A DNA stretch of 64,000 nt from Corynebacterium sp. NML98-0116. GTDB taxonomy: Bacteria > Actinomycetota > Actinomycetes > Mycobacteriales > Mycobacteriaceae. Below are positions 43,301-52,331 of the stretch, one piece after another; within the stretch, counting starts at the first letter, position 1; each line of letters opens with the position of its first letter. The notes beneath the pieces were generated by a model, which ran no database searches, was not told the DNA's origin, and worked only from the letters and a program-made list of their open reading frames with translations. A program made the position numbers and the translations under genes. The stretch is from positions 1,696,875-1,760,874 of the forward strand of contig NZ_CP017639.1 in assembly GCF_001767255.1 (NCBI RefSeq), read 5' to 3'.

Positions 43301-43678
43301 CTCGCCCGCGTACGAGTCGTACGTAGCAACAGTCGGCGCGATAACCTCCAGGCTTTCCGCCAGCGCGCCCGAAGGATCAAGCTCCCGTACGAGCTCCCGG
43401 TGACGAGCCAACGCCTGCAGCCGGTTCCGGATCCGCTGCCCCAGCTCGCGGGCCGCCTTGCGGGTAAACGTCAAGCCGAGGACTTCCTCCGGCCGCACAT
43501 ACCCGTTGGCGACGAGCCATACCACGCGGTCCGCCATCGTCTTTGTCTTGCCCGCACCAGCGCCGGCCACGACCAGCATCGGCCCCGGCTCGGCACCAAT
43601 CACGTCCGCCTGCTGGTCGCTAGGGGGAAATGCGTCCCCGAGCGCCTGGAAGAGTTCCTGGGGTGTGAAATCAGCCAT
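40379..43678 (-). CDS. adnB: AdnB, active motor-nuclease subunit of the AdnAB complex
   Basis: 1099 residues. Helicase motifs: MLVVAGAGAGKTKTMADRVV, VMLDEYQDTSHSQRVLLRSL, AVGDPMQAIYGWRGATSEN and ILTVHKAKGLEWDTVAVLHA. The C-terminal RecB-type nuclease has GTAFHEWIEDFYG and AVFADGDGWVVVDWKTGNRP with the catalytic DxK. AdnAB resects double-strand breaks in actinobacteria in place of RecBCD. Its start overlaps the end of adnA by 8 bp, so they are made together. Confidence 0.94.
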   Translation of the reverse strand: MADFTPQELFQALGDAFPPSDQQADVIGAEPGPMLVVAGAGAGKTKTMADRVVWLVANGYVRPEEVLGLTFTRKAARELGQRIRNRLQALARHRELVRELDPSGALAESLEVIAPTVATYDSYAGELVRDYGLLVPVEPDARLITQAELHAIAVEVVSNYNKPLIAEGAPAPAMSTVVEDLLKLTTAMGNALADPNDIYEAAEIFLKETESLPKSPRSKTEFCKTMTGWRNKQRQRQLMLPLVEELNAALRERGVVTFNEQMNIAATLAEQHASVGAAQRQKYRVVMLDEYQDTSHSQRVLLRSLFGEGQDPTLTVTAVGDPMQAIYGWRGATSENLAAFVEDFPAAGGVPAQKKQLTISWRNPSKVLEMANQVSTAILGSGEDRAVAPLEPRKDAAAGDVEMQFFQREEEEIEFVADALQQQFEQGGKLSAAVLTRKNRHAQPIAQALEARGVPYEIVGLGGLLDTPEVQDTLAVATMLVRPEDSEAALRVLGGPSVGLGLADMEALAARAKNLQARADGPAAEEEAARPVPADPEERLIEELTQLALEAEALKMQSAKPAGLADAVADLGEPERYSEEGYKRLQLLASRLRQLRRNSLGKRLSDLFADIIEVFGIRVEVLARRSSAGTVHLDQLLHYVEEYPGTSVEALLDYFELAKQQEDGLAPGNVTVRGDRVQILTVHKAKGLEWDTVAVLHADKDTYSSKIETFLAQIPFLQPETFGDPDIYEEFAEVEHRTQFKNAANAWRKHIGEDLAEEQARLFYVAITRTENRLLLTGSNISLGGKKNTNGPYEHFAAFEGLELPEQVEDEDAEKTVQQPEMAVGTWPVQSYEAAHAASSQATRPSELVRDALETEIAPAAGELYELWERDATALIEEHKAAQSPDVPVMLPGELTASDVVAMQADVEQFARRARRPVPFKPNQYAKRGTAFHEWIEDFYGAHPLLTEDELPGMGEFEVDPSMLQKLKANFENSHWASKTPTHVECPFELALGKAVVRGRMDAVFADGDGWVVVDWKTGNRPVGAAMEAAKLQLAVYTEAWKRIANDGRPVKAVFFYVRDGKDFTATELPDAQQLTKLLEDAANGATSGTVSRRSSEEG

Positions 43679-46600
43679 TGTAAATCATCGTCCCTTCGAT
43701 CTGGACCGGGCACAGCGCGCGCACAGCGCAGTAATCGCAGTGCTTGCCCGCCTGCGCTTCGAGTTGCGGCCCTGTTGTCTTGCCGGGCAGCGGTGCAATG
43801 AGTTCGGTGAAGTACTCGAGTTCTTCCTCTTCTTTGCGCGGTTGCTCGCGCGTGGTTGCGGCGTTCGTTCCGTGCTTCGAGTACACGAGCGCCGCCCCAC
43901 CAACGTCCAGACCCTCTTGCCCATCGGTGGACGTCACAACGCGAAGATCGTCGCCCTCACCGATGAGCTGCCCATGGCTCAGCGCAAGCTGGTACGCCAT
44001 GAGCTGCTCGCACTCCTTCGCGCTATCTACGGAGAGCATCGTCGAGCCAGTCTTCAGGTCAACGATGTGCACGCTGCCGCTTTCTTCCTTATCCAGCCGG
44101 TCGGCTCGCCCGCGGATATGGACGTCTTCTGCGACCTGGACGGAGATCGGCACCTCCATGCCCACAACCTCGAACTTCTTCGCGCGGTTTTCCCACCACT
44201 TGTTGGTTCGCTCCAGCATCGCCTCGAAGTCGCGGACTTGGGCCTCGGCCTGCCACGCGGGGGCGTCAACAATCGCGCGGTACGTAGCCAGCGTGTGCAT
44301 CCGCGCCTGCTCTTCCGGCACGCCTCGGCCGAGAGCCTCGAAGTAGGCGTGCACGATCGATCCGATCACCATCGGCATCGAGCTATCAAAACCGAGAGTG
44401 CGCTCGAGCACCGAGCTCATCGGGCACTTCAACAGCGCCTCAATCCTCGACGGCGACAGCGAACGTTGCCCTTCAACGGGCTCATCCGTCGAAGGCTCCG
44501 TGGTGGTCCACCACTGCTCCGGGTCCGCGAGCGGCACCCCGGCCTCCACCAGCCGCGCAATCTGGCGCGCGGCCTGGCGTCGGTCTGCCTCCGTACTGTG
44601 TTCCTCGTCCGCGAGTGTGCGGCGTAGCTCCCCCAGGAAATCATCGCGGGACAGTACGCGCACAACCGTGGCCTCCGCACCGTCATCCCCAGCCGCGGCG
44701 TCCTCCGCGGACAGCGTCACCAGCTGCGGGGATATGCCGGTTTCCTCGCAGAGCTCCTCAATGAACCGGGACGGCACGATGACCTCCTCGCCGTCAGTCT
44801 GGTCGACTGCCGTGACCAGGACGCGCTCCGTCGCGCGGGTCAACGCCACGTGGAACAGGCGACGCTCCTCCTCGAGGCGCTCGCGCAAGTGCGACACCGG
44901 GGTGGCGGGATCCACGTCGTGGTCAACCAGGTCCACCAGATCCTGCTGGCCGAAAATCGAGCCGGTCTCGCCCAGGCTCGGCCACTCGAGATCCTGCACA
45001 CCGGCAACGACAACACGGCTAAACTGCCTGCCCACCGCACCGTGCGCGGTCAACAGCGCCACTGCGTCCGGCGTGGCCGCTCGGCGATCGCGCACACCGG
45101 TGGGCAGTTCCTGCTCCAACATGCTGTTCACGAACAGCTCGAGCCCACCCTGGGTTTTACGCTCGGTGAAGTCACCGGCGGCGTCGAACAACGCCATGAC
45201 CGCATCCAGATCCCGGTCAGCCTGCGAGCCCGTCGTGCCGCCCCGAAGCGCAACCGCAGTGAGGTGATCTGCCAAACCCGTGGCGTTCCACAGCGCCCAC
45301 AACATCTCCTCGACGCTGCCGTCAGCGTCGTAGACCTCCCTGGCGGCATCCAACACCTGGCGGATGCGGTGCAGCATCTGCAGCTCACGGTCAGTGAGTA
45401 CCTCGCCGAAATCCGGCAGCTCTGCCTTGGAAACAACAAGGTCACGCAGCGTTTCCTCCGCACGCGCCTCTGGTTTCCAACGCCGCAGGCCGCGCAACAG
45501 GCGGCGCAGCGTCACCGGGTCCGTACCACCGATGGGCCCAAGCAGCAGGTCGCGCCACTGCTCAACCGTCAGCGGTGTGTACAGCGACTGCAACCCAAGC
45601 AGCAGCGACGCAACAATGCGTTGCTCGCTGAGCACCACATCCGTCGGATTCAGGGCGACCGGCACGCCCGCGTGCAACAGCGCACGGCGGAAGGGCTCAA
45701 TCATCCCTGACGAACGCACAATGACCGACATATCCCGAAACGCGACCTCCTCCTCGAGGTGCGCGCGACGAAGTGCGTCCGCCACCGCCGCGAGCTGCGC
45801 CGTCGGCGTCTGCGCTAGCGCCACCGAGACCTCAGGTTCGCGCTTGGTCTGCCCTAAGTCAATCACCGTGTGCTCAAGGTCCCCCAGCGTGGCAAAGAAC
45901 TCCGGGCTTGCCCCGCGGAACTGGTAGACGGACTGATCCAAGTCACCACCCACAACCCCGAGTGTGGCCTCCTGCAGCAGGCGCTGCACGAACTTTGCCG
46001 CCGCGGGCGAGAGATGCTGGGCGTCGTCCACAATCACGGTGTGCCACGTCCGCCCCAGCGGCACGTCGAGTGCCCTGGCAATCAGCTCGGATGCCGAGTA
46101 ACGCACCGTCCCGGTCAGCGCCATGACCTGCTGGTATTCCTCCAAAAAGTCACCGGCCGCGCCCCAAATCCCCTGCCCGTAGCGGGCTCCGAGCACCTTG
46201 AGCTGCTCTGCGTCCAGCCCGCGCTCAATCGCGCGCAGCAAAAAGTCACGCAGCTGGCGCGCAAAGCCCACCATCGGCAATGCCGGGCGCAGCTCCGCGG
46301 GCCAGCTCCCCCGGCCATCCTCAACATGTCCCTGCAGCAATTGACGGATGACCGCATCCTGCTCCGCGCCAGAAATCAGGCGCAGCTGCTCTTGCTGCTC
46401 CCGCAGCACGGCAAACGCCAGGGAGTGCACAGAGCGCACCATCGGGCCGTCGGCAACAAAGTCAGTATCAGCGAGCCGCTCCGAAATCTCCGCCCTGATC
46501 CGCGCGGCGGACTCCTTCGAATCCGTCAAGAACAAGACGCCCTCCGCGTCCGACTGCCGCTTCGCCGACGCCACAAACGTATCGATGAGAAAGCTGGTCA

Positions 46601-46742
46601 CCCCCGAACCCGCCTGGCCGGTTACCTTCCATAACCCCTCGGTGGGAAGTGGCTGCGACCACGTTCTATCGTGCGCTTGGTGTTCGCGCGGGACTAAAAA
46701 CGCGCGGGGTGTGGTGGACTGCTGGTCATTCATGCCCACCAT
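43671..46742 (-). CDS. adnA: AdnA, partner subunit of the AdnAB complex
   Basis: 1023 residues. The helicase part is degenerate: the Walker A stretch reads GQAGSGVTSFL, with Val where the catalytic Lys should be, as known for AdnA. The C-terminal RecB-type nuclease is intact (GSIVHAYFEALGRG, VHIVDLKTGSTML), and cysteines in LLKCPMSSVLE and KHCDYCAVRALCPVQ form the iron-sulfur site of this nuclease class. It works with AdnB in end resection. The ATG at 46742 begins 9 bp after the TIGR02569 gene. Confidence 0.93.
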   Translation of the reverse strand: MVGMNDQQSTTPRAFLVPREHQAHDRTWSQPLPTEGLWKVTGQAGSGVTSFLIDTFVASAKRQSDAEGVLFLTDSKESAARIRAEISERLADTDFVADGPMVRSVHSLAFAVLREQQEQLRLISGAEQDAVIRQLLQGHVEDGRGSWPAELRPALPMVGFARQLRDFLLRAIERGLDAEQLKVLGARYGQGIWGAAGDFLEEYQQVMALTGTVRYSASELIARALDVPLGRTWHTVIVDDAQHLSPAAAKFVQRLLQEATLGVVGGDLDQSVYQFRGASPEFFATLGDLEHTVIDLGQTKREPEVSVALAQTPTAQLAAVADALRRAHLEEEVAFRDMSVIVRSSGMIEPFRRALLHAGVPVALNPTDVVLSEQRIVASLLLGLQSLYTPLTVEQWRDLLLGPIGGTDPVTLRRLLRGLRRWKPEARAEETLRDLVVSKAELPDFGEVLTDRELQMLHRIRQVLDAAREVYDADGSVEEMLWALWNATGLADHLTAVALRGGTTGSQADRDLDAVMALFDAAGDFTERKTQGGLELFVNSMLEQELPTGVRDRRAATPDAVALLTAHGAVGRQFSRVVVAGVQDLEWPSLGETGSIFGQQDLVDLVDHDVDPATPVSHLRERLEEERRLFHVALTRATERVLVTAVDQTDGEEVIVPSRFIEELCEETGISPQLVTLSAEDAAAGDDGAEATVVRVLSRDDFLGELRRTLADEEHSTEADRRQAARQIARLVEAGVPLADPEQWWTTTEPSTDEPVEGQRSLSPSRIEALLKCPMSSVLERTLGFDSSMPMVIGSIVHAYFEALGRGVPEEQARMHTLATYRAIVDAPAWQAEAQVRDFEAMLERTNKWWENRAKKFEVVGMEVPISVQVAEDVHIRGRADRLDKEESGSVHIVDLKTGSTMLSVDSAKECEQLMAYQLALSHGQLIGEGDDLRVVTSTDGQEGLDVGGAALVYSKHGTNAATTREQPRKEEEELEYFTELIAPLPGKTTGPQLEAQAGKHCDYCAVRALCPVQIEGTMIYNG

Positions 46743-46751
46743 TGTGGCATG

Positions 46752-47495
46752 TTAGCGGGACATAAGGAGCTCGGAAACCTCCGAAAATTTCGAACGCGCG
46801 TTCGCATTCTGGAACGTTCCGTCGTGCTGCGCCATCCGCATCCGGAAATCCAACGCGCGCCCCGCCAGGAACACAAGGTCCGGAATGTGGGACCAGCGCT
46901 CGACGATTCGCGGATCGACAGCCCCGGCGAGCAGGGCGTCGACAATCACGACGGCAGCCGAGTACCCCCTCGGGCGAAGCCGCGCCGAAGGTACAAGATC
47001 CGTCAGCACGGGCGCGGCGTAGCCCGAAAACAGCGTGTGGGAGAGCACATCCACGTGCGCCACGCACAGCCCCTCAGCACTGGCATCCTCGTGCCCCTTC
47101 CACGCGCCGCGATCCGCCTCTGCGATCACGTCAGAGCTATCGCGTTCGGGCAGCTCCTGCGCCACCTCGGCCTGCTGCAGCGCGCGCTCCAGCGCAAGCG
47201 CCGCCGCCACGGCCTCATCCACGCGGGCCGCCGGCGCACCCGGCGAGAACTCGTTGGCCACGAAGCCAGCCACCACGAAGCGCCCGTCCGTCGCACGCAC
47301 CGGACGCGCAACGTGCACCCCCTCAAGGTGGTCAGCGATGCGCTCACGCACCTTGCCCGACCACGCCGCCGTCGGCGCAGCCTGCGAAATCACAATGCGC
47401 CCAAATTTCTTCGCCTCACCCCAGGCAACATCAGGTGCCGACACCGACTCCCCATCAACCTGAAACGCCGACAACACATGCTCGGGAATAGTCAC
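46752..47495 (-). CDS. TIGR02569 family conserved actinobacterial protein
   Basis: 247 residues. Starts TIPEHVLSAFQVDGESVSAP and carries VHVARPVRATDGRFVVAGFV and GLCVAHVDVLSHTLFSGYAA, matching the actinobacterial TIGR02569 family that lies near adnA and moeB-like genes in mycobacteria. It has a kinase-like look (small beta-rich lobe, then a WSHIPDLVFLAGRALDFRMR end) but no catalytic motif I can defend. Function unknown. Confidence 0.8.
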   Translation of the reverse strand: MTIPEHVLSAFQVDGESVSAPDVAWGEAKKFGRIVISQAAPTAAWSGKVRERIADHLEGVHVARPVRATDGRFVVAGFVANEFSPGAPAARVDEAVAAALALERALQQAEVAQELPERDSSDVIAEADRGAWKGHEDASAEGLCVAHVDVLSHTLFSGYAAPVLTDLVPSARLRPRGYSAAVVIVDALLAGAVDPRIVERWSHIPDLVFLAGRALDFRMRMAQHDGTFQNANARSKFSEVSELLMSR

Positions 47496-47537
47496 AGCGC
47501 AGCTCGCCTTCCTCTCGTCTGTCTCTACCTACAGCAC

Positions 47538-48488
47538 TTACAACACTGCCGGGCGCGGGTACGGCCACGGGTTCGACCTGCAGGTGTCCTGGTTATCCGG
47601 GTACACCTCTTCCTTATCAAAGGAGTACAGCTGCGCATTGTTCAAGCTCAGCGTCTGCTGCATCATCACCGGCGCCAGCACGCCATTTTCCGGGCACGGC
47701 TCGTGGTGCGCGAAGCCGAGCGCATGGCCAACCTCATGATTGATCAGGTACTGGCGGTAGCGGCCCAGATCCCCCTCATACGGCGCAGCGCCCCGGACCC
47801 AGCGAGCCTCGTTCAAAATGACCGTGTCCTCGCCGGTCACGCGAGTGCGGCAGCTGGTCTCCATTTCAAGGTGCACGCCACACAACTCTCGCGTTGTCGC
47901 CGCGGACGCGAGCCGAATCTTCAGCGATGGCTCATCGGCCGCCGTGACGTGTTCAAACCGGAAGCGCGGGTCGTTGGTCCAGCCACGGGGGTCGCTCAAG
48001 GTGGCGTCGACAAGCGCGGCGACAGCCTCATTGCCCCCGTACAGTGCCGTGTCGAGCCCATGCTCCACCTCAACAACGAAGCGAACCGTGAGCTCATCCC
48101 CCTTGCCAGCCTGCATCCCAGGGTGGCCAACCTCGTAAAAGGTGCCCTCCCCAGTCTCCGTAAACGGGCCACCCGGCGGCAACTGCAGTACGTCCTGCTG
48201 GCCCTCCGGCAGCACACTCACCGTGCGCGAGGCCTCGTCACTGTCAGGCTGCTCGACCGCGCTGTCACCAGCGCTTCCCGCAAACACCTCCCCGTCGGGG
48301 TTTTGCAGCATGTTCACAATCACGAACACCGTCAGCACAGCCAACACCGGAATCGCGTAGGCGCGCCACCCGTACTCGCGGGCGAAGCGCACAAGCCGAC
48401 CCTCCGCTTCCGGGTCTACCGCGGTGAACTCACCGTCGTCCTCAAAGTCCCAATCCTCGAAAACGTCGGTGTCGTGATTGTTCTTCAT
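47538..48488 (-). CDS. DUF3152 membrane-anchored metalloprotease-like protein
   Basis: 316 residues: acidic cytoplasmic start, one membrane helix (IPVLAVLTVFVIVNML), a Ser/Asp linker, then an extracellular domain with YLINHEVGHALGFAHHEPCP, a metzincin-type zinc motif HExxHxxxxxH, and MMQQTL as the Met-turn. DUF3152 is conserved in actinobacteria near this locus. It is probably an active peptidase or related hydrolase on the cell surface; substrate unknown. Confidence 0.85.
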   Translation of the reverse strand: MKNNHDTDVFEDWDFEDDGEFTAVDPEAEGRLVRFAREYGWRAYAIPVLAVLTVFVIVNMLQNPDGEVFAGSAGDSAVEQPDSDEASRTVSVLPEGQQDVLQLPPGGPFTETGEGTFYEVGHPGMQAGKGDELTVRFVVEVEHGLDTALYGGNEAVAALVDATLSDPRGWTNDPRFRFEHVTAADEPSLKIRLASAATTRELCGVHLEMETSCRTRVTGEDTVILNEARWVRGAAPYEGDLGRYRQYLINHEVGHALGFAHHEPCPENGVLAPVMMQQTLSLNNAQLYSFDKEEVYPDNQDTCRSNPWPYPRPAVL

Positions 48489-48508
48489 GGTCGTAAATGT
48501 AGCGGGTT

Positions 48509-48733
48509 TTAACGCATGAACCCAACGGAACGAGCCTGCGCAGAGCCAAGCTCAACGTACGCAATCTTCTCGGTGCGCACCAAGTACTTCTTTCCCTTGT
48601 CATCCTCCAGCGTCACCGTCGGAGTTTGGTCCTCAATCGCCTGCTTCACCGTATTGAGCACATTCTCATGCCCCTCAGCAATCGCGATGGAGAGCTCACG
48701 TGCGGTGTCTGCAAGACCGATCTTGATATCCAT
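48509..48733 (-). CDS. DUF3107 family small protein
   Basis: 74 residues from the ATG at 48733 (AAGGACGG upstream); the frame is open to 48763 without need. DIKIGLADTARELSIAIAEG and KYLVRTEKIAYVELGSA fit the DUF3107 family, conserved in actinobacteria at this place (TB9.4-like). Soluble, beta-rich. Function unknown. It faces away from the helicase gene. Confidence 0.82.
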   Translation of the reverse strand: MDIKIGLADTARELSIAIAEGHENVLNTVKQAIEDQTPTVTLEDDKGKKYLVRTEKIAYVELGSAQARSVGFMR

Positions 48734-48821
48734 ATGTTCGTTTCCGTCCTTATCGTTGTTCATCTTTGTTCATCTTCACGGATGTCAATCCATTGTAACG
48801 GCCTACAGCTAAGATGAGGGC

Positions 48822-50147
48822 GTGTCCAAATCAGCTGCTAGAGAACAGTCACCCGATTTTCATGAGCTAGGGGTCGCCGCCGAACTCATCGATGCCCTCG
48901 AGGAGCTCGATATCCATCGCACATTTTCCATCCAGGAACTTGCGATCCCCCTCGCGCTCGACGGCCGCGACATCATCGGCCAAGCCCGCACGGGAATGGG
49001 CAAAACCTACGGCTTCGGCATCCCGTTGCTCGACCGAGTATTTGACGACGCCACCATCGCCGAACTCGACGGCACACCCCGCGCCCTCGTGGTCGTCCCC
49101 ACCCGCGAGCTCGCCGTGCAGGTCGGCGACGACCTGGAGCGGGCAGCGAAGTACACCCCGGTGCGCGTCGCCACCATCTACGGCGGGCGGCCCTACCAGG
49201 AGCAGATCGACGCACTACACAAGGGCGTCGACGTCGTCGTGGGCACGCCCGGCCGCCTCATCGACCTCTACCACCAGGGCGAACTCCAACTCGGCCACGT
49301 CGCGATCCTCGTCCTCGACGAAGCCGACGAGATGCTCGACATGGGCTTTTTGCCCGACATCGAAACGCTGTGGTCCGCCCTACCTGACCAACTGCAAACG
49401 ATGCTGTTCTCCGCGACCATGCCCGGCCAGATCCTGCAGCTGGCGCGCTCCAAGATGAACACGCCGATCCACATCCGCGCCGAGCAAGGCGAGGAAGCCG
49501 CCTCCACCCACGAAAGCACCAAACAGGTCGTGTTCTACGCCCACCACATGGACAAACCCGAGGTGCTCGCGCGCGTCCTGCAGGCCAACGGCCGCGGCAA
49601 AACCATCATCTTTACCCGCACGAAGCGCTCCGCCGCGCGCGTCGCCGACGACCTCGGCCAGCGCGGCTTCTCCGTCGGCGCCGTCCACGGCGACCTTGGG
49701 CAGGGTGCGCGCGAGGCCTCCCTGAACGCCTTCCGCGAAGGGGACGTCGAAATCCTTGTCGCCACCGATGTTGCAGCACGCGGCATCGACGTCGACGACG
49801 TCACCCACGTGATCAACTACCAAGTCCCCGACGACCCAATGACCTACGTCCACCGCATCGGCCGCACCGGGCGCGCAGGCCACTCCGGCACCGCCGTGAC
49901 CATGGCCGACCTCGACGAAACAGCGAAATGGGAAGCGATCAACGAGGAGCTTTCCCTCGACAAGCCCCAGCCCCCAACGTGGTTTTCCACCTCCGAAGAG
50001 CTCTTCGAGGCCCTGGACATTCCGGACTCGGCTTTATCCACGGTGGGCAAACCGCGTAAAGTGCTCGGAGCACGCCCGCAACGCTCGGGCGAGAGAACAC
50101 CCTCCACGAGACGTGGAACGAACCGCTCAGGAAGGAAACGGCGTTGA
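48822..50147 (+). CDS. DEAD-box RNA helicase
   Basis: 441 residues. All motifs are in order: Q motif FSIQELAIPLALDGRDIIGQ, ARTGMGKT (Walker A), PTRELAVQ, TPGRLIDL, VLDEADEMLDMGF, SAT, and HRIGRTGRAG. The C-terminal tail is short and basic (RGTNRSGRKRR), as in RhlE-type proteins. The GTG start is 6 bp after a TAAGAT box, so the mRNA may be leaderless. It probably remodels RNA in ribosome assembly or decay. The next gene overlaps its stop by 4 bp. Confidence 0.93.
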   Translation: MSKSAAREQSPDFHELGVAAELIDALEELDIHRTFSIQELAIPLALDGRDIIGQARTGMGKTYGFGIPLLDRVFDDATIAELDGTPRALVVVPTRELAVQVGDDLERAAKYTPVRVATIYGGRPYQEQIDALHKGVDVVVGTPGRLIDLYHQGELQLGHVAILVLDEADEMLDMGFLPDIETLWSALPDQLQTMLFSATMPGQILQLARSKMNTPIHIRAEQGEEAASTHESTKQVVFYAHHMDKPEVLARVLQANGRGKTIIFTRTKRSAARVADDLGQRGFSVGAVHGDLGQGAREASLNAFREGDVEILVATDVAARGIDVDDVTHVINYQVPDDPMTYVHRIGRTGRAGHSGTAVTMADLDETAKWEAINEELSLDKPQPPTWFSTSEELFEALDIPDSALSTVGKPRKVLGARPQRSGERTPSTRRGTNRSGRKRR

Positions 50148-51355
50148 GTCAGCCCCTACGTCGCACCCGCAACGACTTGATCGCGACCGCAGTCATCACC
50201 GCGATCGCGATCATCCTCCTTGCCATCGCGTTTTTCACCGCACCGATCCGCAGCTCTCACCTGGAGCCGGCGGCGGAGGAATATGAGAACGCGGGACGCC
50301 TCGCCGTCGTCCCCTCGAAGGTCGAGGAAGCCTTCCGCCTTCCGGACACCTCCCCCGGCGTCCAACCCGTGATCGCTGCAGGCATGATCATCACCTACAA
50401 CGACGGCACCATCACCGCCACCACGCCGACCGGCGACACCGCCTGGACCTACAAACGCCCAAACGAGCTATGCCTGCTCGGCCATGCGTGGGACAAGGTC
50501 GTCGCCGCATACCGCGACAATGCTGGCTGTGGGGACGTCGTCACGATTAACGCGCTCACCGGCGAGTACGCGGGCACACGCTCCGCCATCGCACCCGAGG
50601 TAATTACGCGAGTGCAGTCCAACGACCGCGTCGGCTACGTCAGCTCCCACCGCGTCGAGCTGTGGCGCTCCGACATGGTCAAGACCGTCGAATACGGCTA
50701 CAACGAGGCCCCGCAGGAGCCGGACATGCAGCCCGAATCCTGCACCATCAACTCCGCGCTGACCCGCACCGACATTATGGCGACCACGGAGTACTGCGAC
50801 GACGGCCCCAAGCTCAAGTTCCAGAACACCACTCCCGAGGACTCCCGTGAGCCCGAGATGTACGAAAGCGTCGACATCTCCGAGAACGCCTACCTCGTCG
50901 CGGTGTCCCAGGACGCGGCCGCGATCTACGACCCAGACAGCCACAAAGTCCGCACCTACGACAAGGACGGCAACGACCTCGCCGCCTCCGAAATCCCGCC
51001 ACTGGACGACCCGCAGAAGATCGACCAAATTGTCGACGTCCTCCCCGTCGCCGACCTGCCCCACCACATGACGTACCACGAAGGCGACACCTTGCTGCTC
51101 ATGGAGCCCTCCCGCCTGAGCGTTACCGGCGTGTTCCAGGGCGCGCTTGGCACCGGCTTCCCAGCCGGCGAGCGCCTGCTCTACGCCTCCGACACCGGCA
51201 TCGCCGTCGCCAACTGGGACGACAACAAGGTGGAGAAGATCATCCCCGTCGATCGTGGCGGATATACCGGCCCCGTTTACATCGACTCCGCCGGCACCAC
51301 GATCGTAGAAAAGCGCGGCGAGGAGATCGTCGTTCTCAACACGAACCTCTCCTAA
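50144..51355 (+). CDS. Membrane-anchored beta-propeller-like protein
   Basis: 403 residues: a short basic start, one membrane helix (LIATAVITAIAIILLAIAFF), and an extracellular domain of repeated beta motifs (GMIITYNDGTITATTPTGDT, AVSQDAAAIYDPDSHKVRTY, GEEIVVLNTNLS) that looks like a PQQ-type propeller. Cysteines in ELCLLGHAWDK, NAGCGDV, SCTINS and TEYCDDG could form disulfides. It corresponds by position to the Rv3212-type protein after the helicase in mycobacteria. Overlap with the helicase stop indicates coupling. Function unknown. Confidence 0.8.
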   Translation: MSQPLRRTRNDLIATAVITAIAIILLAIAFFTAPIRSSHLEPAAEEYENAGRLAVVPSKVEEAFRLPDTSPGVQPVIAAGMIITYNDGTITATTPTGDTAWTYKRPNELCLLGHAWDKVVAAYRDNAGCGDVVTINALTGEYAGTRSAIAPEVITRVQSNDRVGYVSSHRVELWRSDMVKTVEYGYNEAPQEPDMQPESCTINSALTRTDIMATTEYCDDGPKLKFQNTTPEDSREPEMYESVDISENAYLVAVSQDAAAIYDPDSHKVRTYDKDGNDLAASEIPPLDDPQKIDQIVDVLPVADLPHHMTYHEGDTLLLMEPSRLSVTGVFQGALGTGFPAGERLLYASDTGIAVANWDDNKVEKIIPVDRGGYTGPVYIDSAGTTIVEKRGEEIVVLNTNLS

Positions 51356-51412
51356 CGTCGCGCAGCACCCCGATCCCCCCGCGCCCGTCGCCTGGTAGCT
51401 TTGTTAGCTTCG

Positions 51413-51868
51413 CTAGCGGCGGGCCTTTTTCAGTTCGTACATCGCCTCTTGGTAGGCCGCTGACGCCGGGTGGAACACCGTAATCAACACGAGCACCGCC
51501 GAAAGCGCCGTCGCCGCACTGAGTAGGTGTGCGCCCCCGAGGAACATATAAAACGCCACACCGAGCAGGATCGCCTCGATGAGCACGATCGCGCCCGAGC
51601 CCCTTGGCCGCCCCCGCAGCGTTGAGATAGCCACAAACGCGACAAAACCGAAGACGATGGCAAGGAACACCGCCGTGCCCAACGCCACGTAATGGCTTGC
51701 TTCCGCGCTCGATTCAATGCTGCTATCGCTAATGCCTTCAATCTGGGCGTAGATCAGCATGATGATGTAGCCGAGCATCGCCAAGCACTGCAGCAACACG
51801 ACGACCGCTCCGAACCGCAGCATGCCCGGAACGCCAGGGTGGTCCAATGAGTTTTCTTTGCTGTTCAC
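51413..51868 (-). CDS. Four-helix membrane protein of unknown function
   Basis: 151 residues with four hydrophobic segments (FGAVVVLLQCLAMLGYIIML, VALGTAVFLAIVFGFVAFVA, IVLIEAILLGVAFYMFLGG, and SAATALSAVLVLITVF) and a basic tail. No catalytic motif seen and no family recognised. It stands alone between the propeller gene and whiB1. Confidence 0.75.
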   Translation of the reverse strand: MNSKENSLDHPGVPGMLRFGAVVVLLQCLAMLGYIIMLIYAQIEGISDSSIESSAEASHYVALGTAVFLAIVFGFVAFVAISTLRGRPRGSGAIVLIEAILLGVAFYMFLGGAHLLSAATALSAVLVLITVFHPASAAYQEAMYELKKARR

Positions 51869-52331
51869 ACAACGGAGTCTAATGATCAGGGCCAGATTCC
51901 GACACCAGTTGCGGTGCAGACGATTGCCGATTTGACCTTAGCGAACACATATGTCAGCTAATTCTTTTCTTATATATGCAGCTCAAGAGCGTACAGCTCA
52001 TTGGTTCCACGTTTTTGCCGTGCGTTATGAGCGGTAACCATGAATACAATTCTTATGATTCCAGTCACATTATTGGCCAGAACCCTAGCGGAACGGCGAA
52101 ATACATGCCATCATTTTCGAGTAGCAAAAATTACGGGCTGGTGTCACAGCCCTTAACCCTAAGTCACCACAGGGTTAACGCCAGGTCTGGAAGTGGAGTC
52201 CCGCACGATGCGGAGCACTCGCCCGGGCAATGGAATCAAACTTAGTTTGCAACACGCCCCAAAAGGGTTGTGAATGTGGTGCGCAAAAATACATAGTCAC
52301 GAAACATTTTGATCTTGAAGGAGTACTTATT
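51869..52331. other. Long upstream region of whiB1
   Basis: No gene is supported, although a plus-strand frame of 89 codons exists. It holds an inverted repeat TTAACCCT-N10-AGGGTTAA (52153-52178) and a TGTGAATGTGGTGCGC stretch that only loosely recalls a CRP/GlxR site. Long regulated leaders are usual for whiB1. Confidence 0.4.

Noticed and set aside
46749..48512. 587-codon plus-strand frame
   Set aside because: Antisense across two recognised genes (TIGR02569 and DUF3152 families); Arg/His-rich without domains.
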